A stretch of 31,913 bases of DNA from NCBI GenBank assembly GCA_000226015.1, contig JH155076.1, forward strand, positions 12,706 to 44,618, read 5' to 3'. A program made the translations under genes and the position numbers. The DNA comes from Mnemiopsis leidyi. Its lineage: Eukaryota; Ctenophora; Tentaculata; Lobata; Bolinopsidae. Below, piece after piece: positions 11,201 through 20,500 of this stretch; positions within the stretch are counted from its first letter, which is position 1, and each line of letters begins with the position of its first letter. Below the pieces are notes generated by a model. It was not told the DNA's origin and searched no databases. It saw nothing but the letters and a program-made list of their open reading frames with translations.

Positions 11201-12563
11201 TCTACAATCTACATAACAAAAATAGAACATGCGATTGGTATTGATTGATTACGCCTCGTATTGGCATTATTTTTTAAACTTCATGCAAAAGTTAATCATG
11301 CAGCTTTAAAACTACAGCTTGATCAATAAAATTTTTCAGCCAACTGTTCATGAACAATGTAACATTTATTCTTTCACTAAATCATGCCAAGAATTCTGTG
11401 ATGGAAAAGCTGAATAGCCGAGATAAATAAATTTTCTATTTTCTTTAAATGGAAATCTGCAGTCAACACACTTGCATTCTAAGTATTGAAATAGACTTTT
11501 ATCCAAAAATTGAGATGCCAGACAATTGCAAGTCACAGTATAATATGTGCAAAGTAAAAACCATTGCTCAGAACAGGCTCACTGATATTTTGCATGGTAG
11601 GGCTGCACTGGTTATCAGTACACGTTCCAATGGGCCACAGCAAGTAAAATGTCACGAAAAGAATTTACTGACCTCAGCATTTGGCTGGAGGACTTCTGTA
11701 TTTATTTCTTCCTAAAATTGGAAAGATGCAAAATAATGCCAAAAAGTGCCAAATCTCAAATAACAATCCACATGAAAATCAAACCACAAACATAAACGAA
11801 ACACAGTAACACTGCACTGCTGTAAGGGCTAAATCAAACTAACTTGTTTGTGCATGTTTTCTTCATTCCCGTACTGTTTGGGAGGCTGAGAGTTGAAGGA
11901 AGCGGTCTGAGAGCCATATCCTCCACTGCCACCATATCCGGTTGGAGCAGGTGGGTTGTATCCAGTACTCACTGGCTGAACAGCTGGTTGAGGGGCAGGC
12001 TTGGAGATAACCGGAGCCACAGGCACTGTGGCAGGTTCAGCAGCCTGAAAGTTAACAAGGTAGAAATTTATCAGAATTCTAAGTTTTAATAGGATTGATT
12101 TTTTTCAAGTTTGAACTGCTCATGAAATAAAATTTTATGTTGTAACAGAATTGTTTTGTAAAAAACTGAGTCATGGACAGGGTAAGTTAAATTTGGATGT
12201 TAGCCCATAACATGCAACCACCCCACACCCAACAAAAACAGTACTTACTGCACCAAATGGATCATCCAAACCAGCCCCAACAGTTGTAGATTGAGAGGAA
12301 ACCTGCATAACTGATGGATCCTGCAAGTTATTGGAATTTATAAGGGTTCATTTAACAAAAACCAAATGTTATAATAATATTAGCATTAACAATTGATAGT
12401 AACTAATTCATTTTGGGGTTTTGAAAACCTATGTAAGATTTTATTACTGAGTGCCAATATCAGAGGTTCATATTATTTAATCATGAGTTAGATACCTCAT
12501 GATGAATCAACTTACCATAAACGGATTGACTTGGTTTGGATCGGCAAATGGGTTTTCGTCCAT
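5213..12563 (-). CDS. SCAMP: Secretory carrier-associated membrane protein (SCAMP), complete, 9 coding exon positions
   Basis: Tetraspanning protein of recycling and secretory vesicles. Coding exons, 5' to 3': 12563-12516, 12320-12249, 12044-11844, 9057-9022, 8668-8470, 7380-7218, then either 6909-6808 or 6751-6650, then 6298-6181 and 5326-5213 (stop TGA). All junctions are GT-AG and phases agree, giving 350 aa, close to vertebrate SCAMPs (about 340). The N-terminus has two NPF motifs (residues 4-6 and 13-15) plus a DPF, known in the family as EH-domain ligands. A Pro/Gly/Tyr-rich linker follows, then a charged heptad helix (KLVEDEFRKREEDLERRE), the NFPPIP..PC cysteine segment, and four membrane helices. 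Between helices 2 and 3 lies TWYRMLYNAVR, matching the cytoplasmic E-peptide. The tail IHKTYRSTGQSMEKA is typical. The start is the only ATG that opens the NPF exon. NFU1 lies 333 bp upstream on the same strand. Confidence 0.95.
5327..6180 (-). other. SCAMP last intron
   Basis: An 854-bp GT-AG intron with donor GTTTGTCTTC and acceptor CACACCTCAG. No further exon, RNA gene or repeat was recognised inside it. Confidence 0.75.
6650..6751 (-). CDS. SCAMP: SCAMP alternative exon 7b (third membrane helix, isoform b)
   Basis: A second 102-bp exon with the same phases, acceptor TTACTTTCAG and donor GTGAGTAT. It encodes RLDSSMRYMLFFFMYGLQ and then a helix ending NSGGFA. Eleven positions differ from exon 7a, mostly in the membrane half (FF to FM, WH to LQ, VF to VS, VG to IA, V to F near the end). 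Reading frame, splice sites and glycine pattern are intact, so it is not a decayed copy. The intron between the two exons (6752-6807) is 56 nt. Confidence 0.9.
6808..6909 (-). CDS. SCAMP: SCAMP alternative exon 7a (third membrane helix, isoform a)
   Basis: A 102-bp exon with entry and exit phase 2, acceptor TTTTGGTTAG and donor GTAAGTTA. It encodes the end of the E-peptide loop and helix 3: RTDSSMRYMLFFFFYGWH, continuing into the NNGGVA segment that joins to GWITAF in exon 8. It is the duplicate of the exon at 6650-6751 (24 of 35 residues identical when read with the split codons). Either one joins in frame to both neighbours. Confidence 0.9.
7381..8469 (-). other. SCAMP intron 5
   Basis: A 1089-bp intron from donor GTAAGTGTAC to acceptor CCATCTTCAG. 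The donor-proximal end is the 32-bp minisatellite described separately. The rest shows no gene-like signal. Confidence 0.8.
8367..8474 (-). repeat. 32-bp tandem repeat carrying copies of the SCAMP exon 5 splice donor
   Basis: The block CACTTACACTGC occurs at 8367, 8399, 8431 and about 8463, exactly 32 bp apart. On the minus strand each copy reads GCAGTGTAAGTG. The last copy (8474-8463) contains the real exon 5/intron junction, with the exon ending at 8470. The three others lie 32, 64 and 96 nt into the intron as intact donor-like sites. Read from exon 5, the intron gives CKCT then a stop, so use of a downstream donor would truncate the protein. Confidence 0.85.
9069..9195. repeat. 42-bp tandem repeat, three copies
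   Basis: The word CAACACTTGTTTTCAGTAGA begins at 9069, 9111 and 9153, with period 42 and only single-base differences between copies. On the minus strand the array ends 11 bp before the acceptor of SCAMP exon 4 (exon starts at 9057), so it occupies the position of the branch point and polypyrimidine tract. Confidence 0.85.
9462..9534. repeat. 21-bp tandem repeat, about 3.5 copies
   Basis: ACGTGAAACATGCACTAAAAC recurs at 9462 and 9483, with variants at 9504 and 9525. It lies in SCAMP intron 3. Confidence 0.8.
9911..9963. repeat. 16-bp tandem repeat, three copies
   Basis: ATTACATTACTGCTTT begins at 9911, 9927 and 9943, followed by a partial fourth copy. It lies in SCAMP intron 3. Confidence 0.85.
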
Positions 12564-12896
12564 TTTCCTTTGAAAGAAACATTAGTTAACTGAAAAGTGA
12601 TTTCCTAGTGGAGAGTCAATAAGAAACGAGTCTTAAGCATGGACCACAGTAAAACAACAGTCAGCAAAATAATTCTTTATCTAGCTTCATCATATAACAT
12701 CTTTTTCTCCCAAGAAGATAAGATTTAACCTCTCAAACTGATTTCTCTTGAAGGAGTTACTAAAAAGATAAGTTAAATTCAACTGGAATAGCATCAAGGA
12801 ATCCATAATTCATAATTTACAGTAAAAAAGGTTGGATATACCATATTTTGATTTCATAGTTCATGGTATCGATGCAATCTAAACATAAGAAAGTTT
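12564..12896 (-). other. NFU1-SCAMP intergenic spacer
   Basis: 333 bp separate the NFU1 stop from the SCAMP start on the same strand. The spacer must hold the NFU1 3' UTR and the SCAMP 5' UTR and promoter. I saw no canonical AATAAA on the minus strand. An acceptor-like TTTCTTTCAAAG lies just before the SCAMP ATG, so a 5' UTR intron or trans-splicing is possible but unproven. Confidence 0.4.
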
Positions 12897-13637
12897 TCAC
12901 TTGACATTTAGTGTCTTATCAAATTCCTCAAAGACTTTATTTTGAATTTCTGTGATTTCATCGTCTACAGCCTCAACAGACAACACTTCTGGTATGTAAA
13001 ATTGCATCATATTCTCAATGCCATTTTTCAAAGTAACTGATGAACTAGGACAACCAGAACAAGAGCCTTGTAGTGCCAACTTCACAATGCCATCCTCAAA
13101 ACTAACAAATCTAATGTCTCCTCCATCTTCCATGACAGTTGGACGAATTCTGGTGTCCAGTAGTTCTTTGATCATGATTGTTGTTTCATCATCATCTTCA
13201 TTGATTGCGCTGGTATTGTCCAATGCTGCTTCATCTAACAGTACAGGTTGGTTACTCGAAAAGAAATCCATTATGCATGCAAATATGTCTGGTTTCATAG
13301 TGTTCCACGGCTGTTCATTGTCATCTTTGGTGACACTGATAAAATCTGGTGCTAAAAACACTCTGGTAACACCATCGATTCTGAAAAGCTGTCTAGCCAA
13401 TGGAGATATTCTAGCACTTTCAATTGTACTGAAATCATATGTTCCTATGTGATCAAGAATCTGAATTCCAGGAATAAATTTCAAGCTGTTCGGATTGGGA
13501 GTAGTTTGAGTTTGAATAAACATTCCACGGCTTTGCAATATCTGTGGATGGTGAAACGGTTTGAATGAGCTATTTTGGATGGCATGTCTAAGGATTCCGC
13601 AGTTTGAAATTGCTCCTTGGTGGAAGATACGTTTCAT
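12897..13637 (-). CDS. NFU1: NFU1 mitochondrial iron-sulfur cluster scaffold, complete, single exon
   Basis: A 246-aa protein from ATG to TAA with no intron. NFU1 carries or assembles [4Fe-4S] clusters for mitochondrial targets such as lipoate synthase and respiratory complex II. Residues 1-38 are basic and hydroxylated with few acids, as expected for a mitochondrial transit peptide. [19 protein letters not shown] (39-57) opens the Nfu_N domain, which runs to about residue 125. The NifU-like domain (about 152-235) contains [11 protein letters not shown] and the cluster-binding pair C193-S-G-C196 in [10 protein letters not shown], then [10 protein letters not shown]. The length matches animal orthologues (about 250). 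The start at 13637 is the first ATG and gives a complete presequence. Animal NFU1 genes usually have several introns, so the intronless form is notable. There is no sign of decay. Confidence 0.97.
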   Translation of the reverse strand: MKRIFHQGAISNCGILRHAIQNSSFKPFHHPQILQSRGMFIQTQTTPNPNSLKFIPGIQILDHIGTYDFSTIESARISPLARQLFRIDGVTRVFLAPDFISVTKDDNEQPWNTMKPDIFACIMDFFSSNQPVLLDEAALDNTSAINEDDDETTIMIKELLDTRIRPTVMEDGGDIRFVSFEDGIVKLALQGSCSGCPSSSVTLKNGIENMMQFYIPEVLSVEAVDDEITEIQNKVFEEFDKTLNVK

Positions 13638-14620
13638 TTAGCCCTGAGCGAATGCAAGTGGTCAATAACCCCAGTCTCCACGTTATCAAAAACCACACCT
13701 AAACTAGTGTAGGAAAGAAACAGGGTACACAGAAATCGCATTGGGGAGTGGGCCCCAATTTTTATCACTAATTAAAGTTACAAAAGAGGGTTTTATCTAA
13801 ATAACAAAGTGTGAGCTAAAAGTGTGTCAGTAAATAGTTGGTGAACAGGCATGATAATCTGGACAATTCTTCGACGGTATTGAGTATTTTTGACTATCTC
13901 TAGTGTAAACATGGACGATCATATCCTAAAATCAGAAACTATAAGAAATATGAGACCAATCGTTTATCTCAGATCCACCAATACAATCTTCTTCGGTTGA
14001 CTCAGCCGAATGACCAGGAAACCGTGATTGAGTGTTAAATTAGGGGGATCTCCGTCAAAAGATCTATAATCTTCCAGGAGCCTCTTCAGTATAACTGTAA
14101 AAGCCTGGGTACAGGTGTAACAAATACAAATACAAATACGAAATATTATATTTCGAGTTTTGATAGTACCAGAGCCGAAGCAGAGACGTAACGTTTAGTA
14201 GGACAGTTTCAAAAATACAACTGGCTCTCGAACGTTACAGTTTCGTAAAAACTTAAAGTGATTGGTACAATTGGAAATTTAATGAGGTAAAGCCACTGTT
14301 GTTTTTGCCACCTAAGGTGGCACCTTAACAAACTTTTATTAGATAACATCACATTTTTTATTTGATCACATCACAGTACATTCTAAAATACAAAAACTTG
14401 ATAATGTTGGACACATTATTGACAGAGTAAAATTCAAATCATTATTTGGCCGTATTCGTAAGTTTATCCAAAAAAGCGCAAATTAAACTAAATTGTAGCG
14501 CTCGATTTTTATTTTATTTTGGCGCACGAATTTTGTAGTGGTTATACCAAACTCGCGCGCGCTCAAAGCTTTGCTATTTTCTATTTTCTTAAAACGTTAA
14601 CTCGTAAGACAGAAATAAAT
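13638..14620. other. NFU1 upstream region
   Basis: AT-rich sequence with no recognised gene. It should contain the NFU1 promoter. The segment ends at the GC-rich fold-back element. Confidence 0.5.
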
Positions 14621-14624
14621 GTAT

Positions 14625-16005
14625 TGTACTGCGTGCACACTCCTGACATTTCATTTTTTGGATAATTGTCTGACTTTGTCCGACTTGTACAGCAGCGCGC
14701 ACCCTCCCGTCATTTTATTCTCCGGTGTCCGGGAGAATGAGGGTCGAACAAAGCTAAAGTCAAACAATGTCATGTCAGACAATGTCCGACCCTCATTTGA
14801 ATTCGAAGCGAATAAAATGACAGCTGAGAATAATATGACGGGAGAAAAGAAAAACGGGAGGGTGCGCGCTGCTGTACAATTGGATGATTGACAAAGCTAA
14901 AGTTGCAAAGGGTTCACCAACAACCAAACCAGGTGCTAACGCACGGTTGTAGGTTGATAACCTACTGTCGCGGCCATCACGCGCTGTCACGCATTTCTGG
15001 CCTGGCGAAGAAATTCTAGACGCGCATCGCCCGTTGAACGCACGGTATAATATCAAATATACGCGCGCTTGCTTGCCTGGGGAGCTCAGGAAACGTAAAA
15101 AGAGCCGTGCATCGCCCGGTAAGCTACGCGCGCGTTGCCCATTGCCTGGGGTTTTGTTGCTTTGCGATCGGAGGGAAACGTAGAAAGGGCCGCGCAGCGC
15201 CTGGTAACGCGCGCGGCGTATGCACCTGGTTAGGTGAACATGCGTGCTTTTACATTTCATGCACGCAGCGCTCGAAAATTTATATTCACTTAACCAGTTC
15301 CGCGATTTTAATTGTCCATTGTCAGACGTTGGCTGACAAGCTGCCGCTAAGCGGCAGCTGCAGCCCCCGCGCGGCGCAGCAGTGAAGCTACCAGTACCAC
15401 CCCGCAACGCAAGACAAAGCTTTATTTAACCAGTTACTAATGCAGTTATGCACGCTACGCTTGATTTGTCTGACTTTGTCCTTGGTCCGACCTTGTTTCA
15501 CGTTATGACTGCGCGTGCGGCAGCAGGGCTAGCAGCTAGGCAACGTGTAGCATGTAGCAAGTCTTTGCGTTGCCGCGTTTGCCTTGCGTTGCCGCGCCGC
15601 GCGCTTCGCGCGCGGGGGCAGGGGCAGGGGGGCTGCCGCTTCGCGGCAGCAGGTCAGACAACGTCTGACAAGCAAGTCTGACCCTTATTTGTAATTCGAA
15701 GCGAATAGAGGGTCTGAGATCAAAATAAAATTAAAGTGTCAATATGTCAGGAAGGTGTGCGCTGCCTTGAAATGGATCACAACTTAACGGGCGATGCGCG
15801 TCTACTTCTAGAATTTCTTCGCCAGGCCAGAAATGCGTGAGAGCGCGTGATGGCCGCGACAGTAGGTTATCAACCTACAAATCACAACGTGAGACAAGTA
15901 CAAAGTACAACTTTGACAACTATAACCTGTCTGAAGCTGACTTTTTCCGACCCTCATTCGAAGTGAGAGTAAAATGACTGGAGGGTGCGCGCTGCTGTGC
16001 AACAA
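14625..16005. mobile_element. GC-rich composite fold-back (MITE-like) element
   Basis: About 1.38 kb, much richer in GC than its surroundings and without a coding frame that I trust. Termini of one family occur in inverted order: CAGCAGCGCGCACCCTCC starts near 14690, and its reverse complement forms the right end near 15981-16000. Diverged outer copies occur near 14630 and 15745. Inside lie nearly identical inverted arms (14946-15038 and 15784-15880, about 93 bp). Between the arms are a diverged GC-rich direct duplication (15061-15215) and two short hairpins, CTGCCGCTAAGCGGCAG and CTGCCGCTTCGCGGCAG. No transposase or clear target-site duplication was found, so it would be non-autonomous. Confidence 0.65.
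14685..14879. mobile_element. 195-bp MITE with perfect 26-bp terminal inverted repeats
   Basis: Bases 14685-14710 (starting TTGTACAGCAGCGCGCACCC) are exactly reverse-complemented at 14854-14879. Inside, a second imperfect inverted layer pairs CATTTTATTC..GAGGGTCG with CGACCCTCATTTG..GAATAAAATG. The unit is too short to encode a transposase. It forms the left part of the larger composite element, whose right end shares the same terminus. Confidence 0.75.
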
Positions 16006-17090
16006 GACCCAGACTAGAGAGCAGCAAAGCTGCGATCCGTGCGATAGTCGGGTATCGCCTGGCCAAGTCTACAATTACAACTCACGAAGTAAAGCTAGAT
16101 ATCTTGTTAGAATAAAAAATTGTAAATAATGCAGAAATATATTTGACAAAATAAGAATTTTCACACATTTTACAATAACATAACTACATCAATTCCCTAA
16201 TAATATGGTCTCCAAATTCAGGAATTTCACATGTATTCGATGAATTTGGAACATAATGTTTTACAATGATATTTTGTGCAATCCATGGTTAGTAATACGA
16301 AAATGATCCTTTCACTTATCGGTACCATACCGTAGGCTTGACCTTGAATGTTGAATAGTGGCACCTAATATGGAGGGAAAACTAATCAAGTTAAAGAGGC
16401 AGCAGAGCATACGACAGTGGACATTTAGAACTTGTTTTGATCATGAACCGAACTTAATCAAATGCCCAGCTCCTCAGCTTTCATACTGGGCAATTAAAAT
16501 ATATGATGAAATTTTCAATTGATTTATCACTGCAAATGATCTTTATTAACATGTTGGCTTAAAGGTTAAACCTGCTTTTTGTATTCAAGTGAGATAGGTT
16601 ACTGGAGCACTGGAGCAGAAGTTACCTGAATGACTTGATCTAGGCCGAAGTTCATGGACACTTTCATTTGCCATAAACAATAAATTATGAGTCTCTTATT
16701 TTAGTTTCGACCAATGAGAGTGTTCACATGATAAAAAACTGTGAAAATCTAGATGTCCTATTCATGATCACATTGTGGACTGGATTATCGTCAAAGAGAG
16801 AAATTTCATCGCTCGATTATACAATCCTTAGCATTACTATTCGAGGTAACTGACAGCTAAATTTTTAATTTCAAGAAGAATATGCATACTGACATACTCA
16901 AATTATGCACTGCATTTCTTAAAAAACCAACCTCCAACTATTGAATCTTTGCTAAATGTCCCGGATAAATTTATTTGACATTAGAAAATCACTAGCTTAA
17001 GTATTAGAGAATGAAATTAAGGAACAAACATCTGATCTAATAATTTAAATGAACTTCAAATAATTTAATCAATCACAATTTAGTTAAAAC

Positions 17091-17096
17091 TTTATT
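17091..17096 (-). promoter_or_regulatory. Candidate polyadenylation signal AATAAA for UNC13
   Basis: This is the first AATAAA on the minus strand downstream of the UNC13 stop codon, about 460 nt into the presumed 3' UTR. It was called only from the hexamer. Confidence 0.35.
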
Positions 17097-17419
17097 TAAA
17101 AGCAAATAAATACCGATATAACATCAAGTCAATGAATGGTTCTGAAAACCATTAGCAATCAAAAAAACTACCACTCTGCATATCATTTATGAGGTTGAGG
17201 GAGACGATTTCTGAAACTATATGCATTATCAAATTAGCAATGATCACCTAGTAATGGAAAATAAAACAGTCAAAAACTAAAAGCTCAAACGAATCTAATA
17301 ACAACATTGAAAAAAATAAATTCAATAAAAATCGTATACTGAAGAAGATATGATAAGTTCATGAGGCGGGCGTTTCTCTGAAACCAGCCGGTGGTATATT
17401 TAACAACTTTACACAGAGA

Positions 17420-17535
17420 ACCCGATCTTAAATGAGGAGGAGGGCGGGAAAGATGAAGAGAGAGAGAGAGGTAAAACATAAGAGGGCAGAAGAGAAGAGG
17501 AGAATAGAGATAGTGTTGGGAGGAAGGGTGGGTAA
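17420..17535 (-). repeat. Polypurine/polypyrimidine tract in UNC13 3' UTR
   Basis: On the plus strand this is GA-rich (runs GAGAGAGAGAGAGG and GAGGAGGAGGG). On the UNC13 transcript it would read as a CU-rich stretch just after the stop codon, the type of sequence bound by PTB-family proteins. Confidence 0.6.
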
Positions 17536-17552
17536 GTTTCTGTTTCACAAAA

Positions 17553-20500
17553 CTATACAATTTCAGCTCTTTCCAACTTCTTCAACTTGACGAACTCCTG
17601 GGCCACCTCGTCGTGTACTCGCTGAGAAAGGATGATGACGATGCTCATGTTCTCCTTAGTAAGGTAGAGAGACCGACCCAGGTCAAGTCTATCCTGGATG
17701 GATCCCGTCTCCACCACCTGCCGAAGTGGCATCACCGCTACACCCACCAGCAGATCTGTCTTCATCAGACACCAGTCTTTCACCGAGAACTGCAACTCGT
17801 AGTCAATCGGGTCGTTCGGTTTCATGATTTTCCTGAGATTTTAAGAGTAATGTTTGCATGTTGCGTGTTGCCCATGCTTAATGCTCATCATAACTAATTC
17901 GCAGAGAATTTAAGGAGCCGGGCTATGATCTGTGACCTTCAATATCTACCAGTAGATCACAGACTACCACAATTCTACTCCTTGAATTCTACTCCTTGAA
18001 TTCTACTCCTAGTTTCTGTCTGAAAATGAATGTCGAATGATCCCTAGCAACTTACAAATGGAAAGATTCGTTAAAGAGAGGAGAGTAGGTTTTGTTTTTG
18101 GTGCCGGTGGTAAACTTTCTCTTCACCCCAGAAGTGCCGGGACCAATAAGGTTAACTTCTACAAATGGACGGAACATTTTCGTTGTATTCCAGTGTAGGC
18201 GACTCGCTGATANNNNNNNNNNNNNNAGAACCTTAATAAACTTTCAATCTTCTTCATTACAAGTTTTCAAGAAGTATAACCTGAATAAGTACATGTCATT
18301 TCCGAATTGCGTAAGTCTAAAATTTAGAAAATGAATTTAGACTCTAAATTCATCAATCGGTAGAGATTAGTTTTGTGACTTAATGAGTTTGCATGGTATA
18401 GGAGTAGAAGAACGTGTTGTCGTGCTAGCAGTTATATTAGGAATGTGAGTATATATATATATAAAGTATATATATATGGCCAGTGTAAAACAAATATGCA
18501 GTGCTTTTCGGTAAAACACTTGTGGTAATCTCATCGTTATACTTCATACCAAGTGCACAGATCACACAATAAGTGACGCCAGGGCCCAGGGAACTACCAA
18601 GTATTTTACTCAAAAGAAGATTTAGAATTCCAGGATTTGCCCCAGCCGATATCTGATATTTTCGAACCATTTGCATTTTTTCTACATAGCATTCCTATTA
18701 CTCATAGTGATACTTGGACTGGTGGTAAGCCCGGGTTGTGGCTCCGTAGCTCCATGAAGAACGACAACACTTCCTCTTACAGGATCGCATATACAACAGA
18801 CCGAGATATTCTGGCTGGATTCAAAGTACTCCTGTCTGTCACAATTCTGGTTGGAGACAGCCTCATTCTGGTGGGCTCTCTCAGATACAACGCTGTAAAA
18901 CTTCATAAGATCCTCGTCATCTTTATCCAGCACATGGCTGTCGCAGATTTTTTGGTGGCTCTTTTTGGCGTTATCCCGGGTGCAGTGTCCTTGGCAGCTG
19001 ATGATTGGGTTCTTGGGGACTCTTTCTGCTACATCACCTACTTCTTTAAAGATTCCTCGGAAGCATTTCAGTGTTTCATAGTCACTGCTATAGCCATGTC
19101 GAAGGCGTTTATCGCTAAATATCCTTTTCGAGCCGCTCATTTTTCCCAAAAAGCCGGACAGGCTATCGCTGTTAGCATCTGGTTCGTTGGAATAGCATTT
19201 CCTGCTGCACTTCTACTCAACGACTTAGATGGTGTATTCTTCAACTTTATTACCTATACTTGTGATTATTCAAATAAACACTCAAACTGGACCAAGACAT
19301 ACAGTATAATACTTGGTATCCTGTTACTTTTAAGTCTTGTGGGAACGGTGATCAGCAGTGCTGTGCTGCTGGTCATAGCTAGACAATTTACCCGCGGTCG
19401 TTCTGCAGGACTAAAGTGGCAGGGTATCTTGACTGTTCTTCTCACCTCAGGAACCCACCTTCTTATTGCATTCCCACTAGCACTCTACTATTTTTGTCGA
19501 GTTTATACTAAACAGTATGCTCAAGCTGATCTCTTCCGATACGGTTGGTGGATAAGTCAACTTGGAAGTGTTATCAACTTCTTCGTTTTGGGACTGTCAC
19601 TGCCGTCCTTTAGAGACTTTCTGAAGTCCAAGATATTTAAGAGGGAGGTGCGTGACAGAGAAAACGAGCAAGAGACAGCGGAGGAGGCGGAAGAGCGGCA
19701 AAGAAACCTTTCTTCTCCTTGATTTCAAGGAGAAGGAGCGGTAAAGATTGTTTCCTTTTTTGTTACAGGTTCTAACAACTTAGGGCGAGAAACGGTCGCC
19801 ATACCCCAGCTAAGTTCGGTTGATTGGAAGATGAAAAACTGAGTTTCCTGTATAAACTATAAAAACTCTAGAAGAGTCACATCAGAACATCTCTAACCAA
19901 ATCAAACCTGCGGACAACGGAGTTTGGACTACTCTTGCAAAATGAACTTAACAAGTAAAAACCAGCACTGTACACTTTTAATTACGGAGTTAGCACAGGA
20001 CATTAAAAGTTTGGAATATGATTTCAATGACGCGAAAGTTTTTAATTCTGGTAGTTACTACAAACAAATCATATTAATAGAGAGTATCTTGCAAAAATAC
20101 GACAAACAAAATTTCAACACGTGTTAACTTAGTTTGAAATAACAGCTAGTTTCTTTTTTCCGCATTTCTATTGGTAATTTTGAAGATTATCATTATAATT
20201 TCGTTTGAGTCCATATATGTTGAAACTGATACTGCTGTATGATTGTGTGGTAAATTTCTTTTAAATTTTCAAACGTGCCGAACTAAACTTGAAAGCTTCA
20301 AATCTTCACCAAAATTGGTTACGGGACGGACACGGAATGTGACAGTTCTAGGCACCAAGGCAAAAATTTTGAGTAGTAGAAACTAAACAAACCTTTGACA
20401 GTACAGTCGTGGTGCTCCTGGCCCGGAGGGGTAAAAAGATCAACCTGGAGTTGGATCTCGCCCTGAGAATCTTCTTCCGCAAACCGGTTTTGGTTGTCCG

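Larger units (their letters stand above)
9058..11843 (-). other. SCAMP intron 3, long and repeat-rich
   Basis: This 2786-bp intron splits the linker exon from the 12-codon helix exon (9057-9022). It holds three short minisatellites (9069-9195, 9462-9534, 9911-9963) and loosely repeated TACACTAATACTATG words at 10565-10645. No additional exon was seen; the neighbouring exons join in phase 0 and the protein needs no extra segment. Confidence 0.7.
16006..17552 (-). other. UNC13 3' flank, including probable 3' UTR
   Basis: AT-rich and stop-dense with no recognised gene. On the minus strand the first canonical AATAAA after the UNC13 stop is at 17096-17091; others occur at about 16975 and 16547. 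The stop-proximal part (about 17405-17530) is a long pyrimidine tract on the transcript strand. Confidence 0.5.

Noticed and set aside
13018..13452. 144-codon plus-strand frame over NFU1
   Set aside because: Low-complexity Ser/Val shadow of the NFU1 coding strand.
14793..15407. 204-codon minus frame in the GC-rich element
   Set aside because: GC-rich sequence has few stops; the peptide is Arg/Ala/Gly-rich without domains and crosses inverted-repeat arms.
18637..18753. Upstream in-frame extension of the GPCR frame
   Set aside because: It begins with TTG, not ATG, and has no receptor character; the first ATG is at 18754.
18682..19149. 155-codon frame antisense to the GPCR
   Set aside because: Mirror frame of the conserved receptor; no family resemblance.
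19942..20127. 61-codon small gene downstream of the GPCR
   Set aside because: No domain, signal peptide or promoter seen; it fits better as 3' UTR, though it was not excluded.
20319..20392. Continuation of the large UNC13 exon frame past 20393
   Set aside because: The peptide after DCTVK stops resembling C2C and a GT donor is present; the C2C core resumes at the exon beside the N gap.
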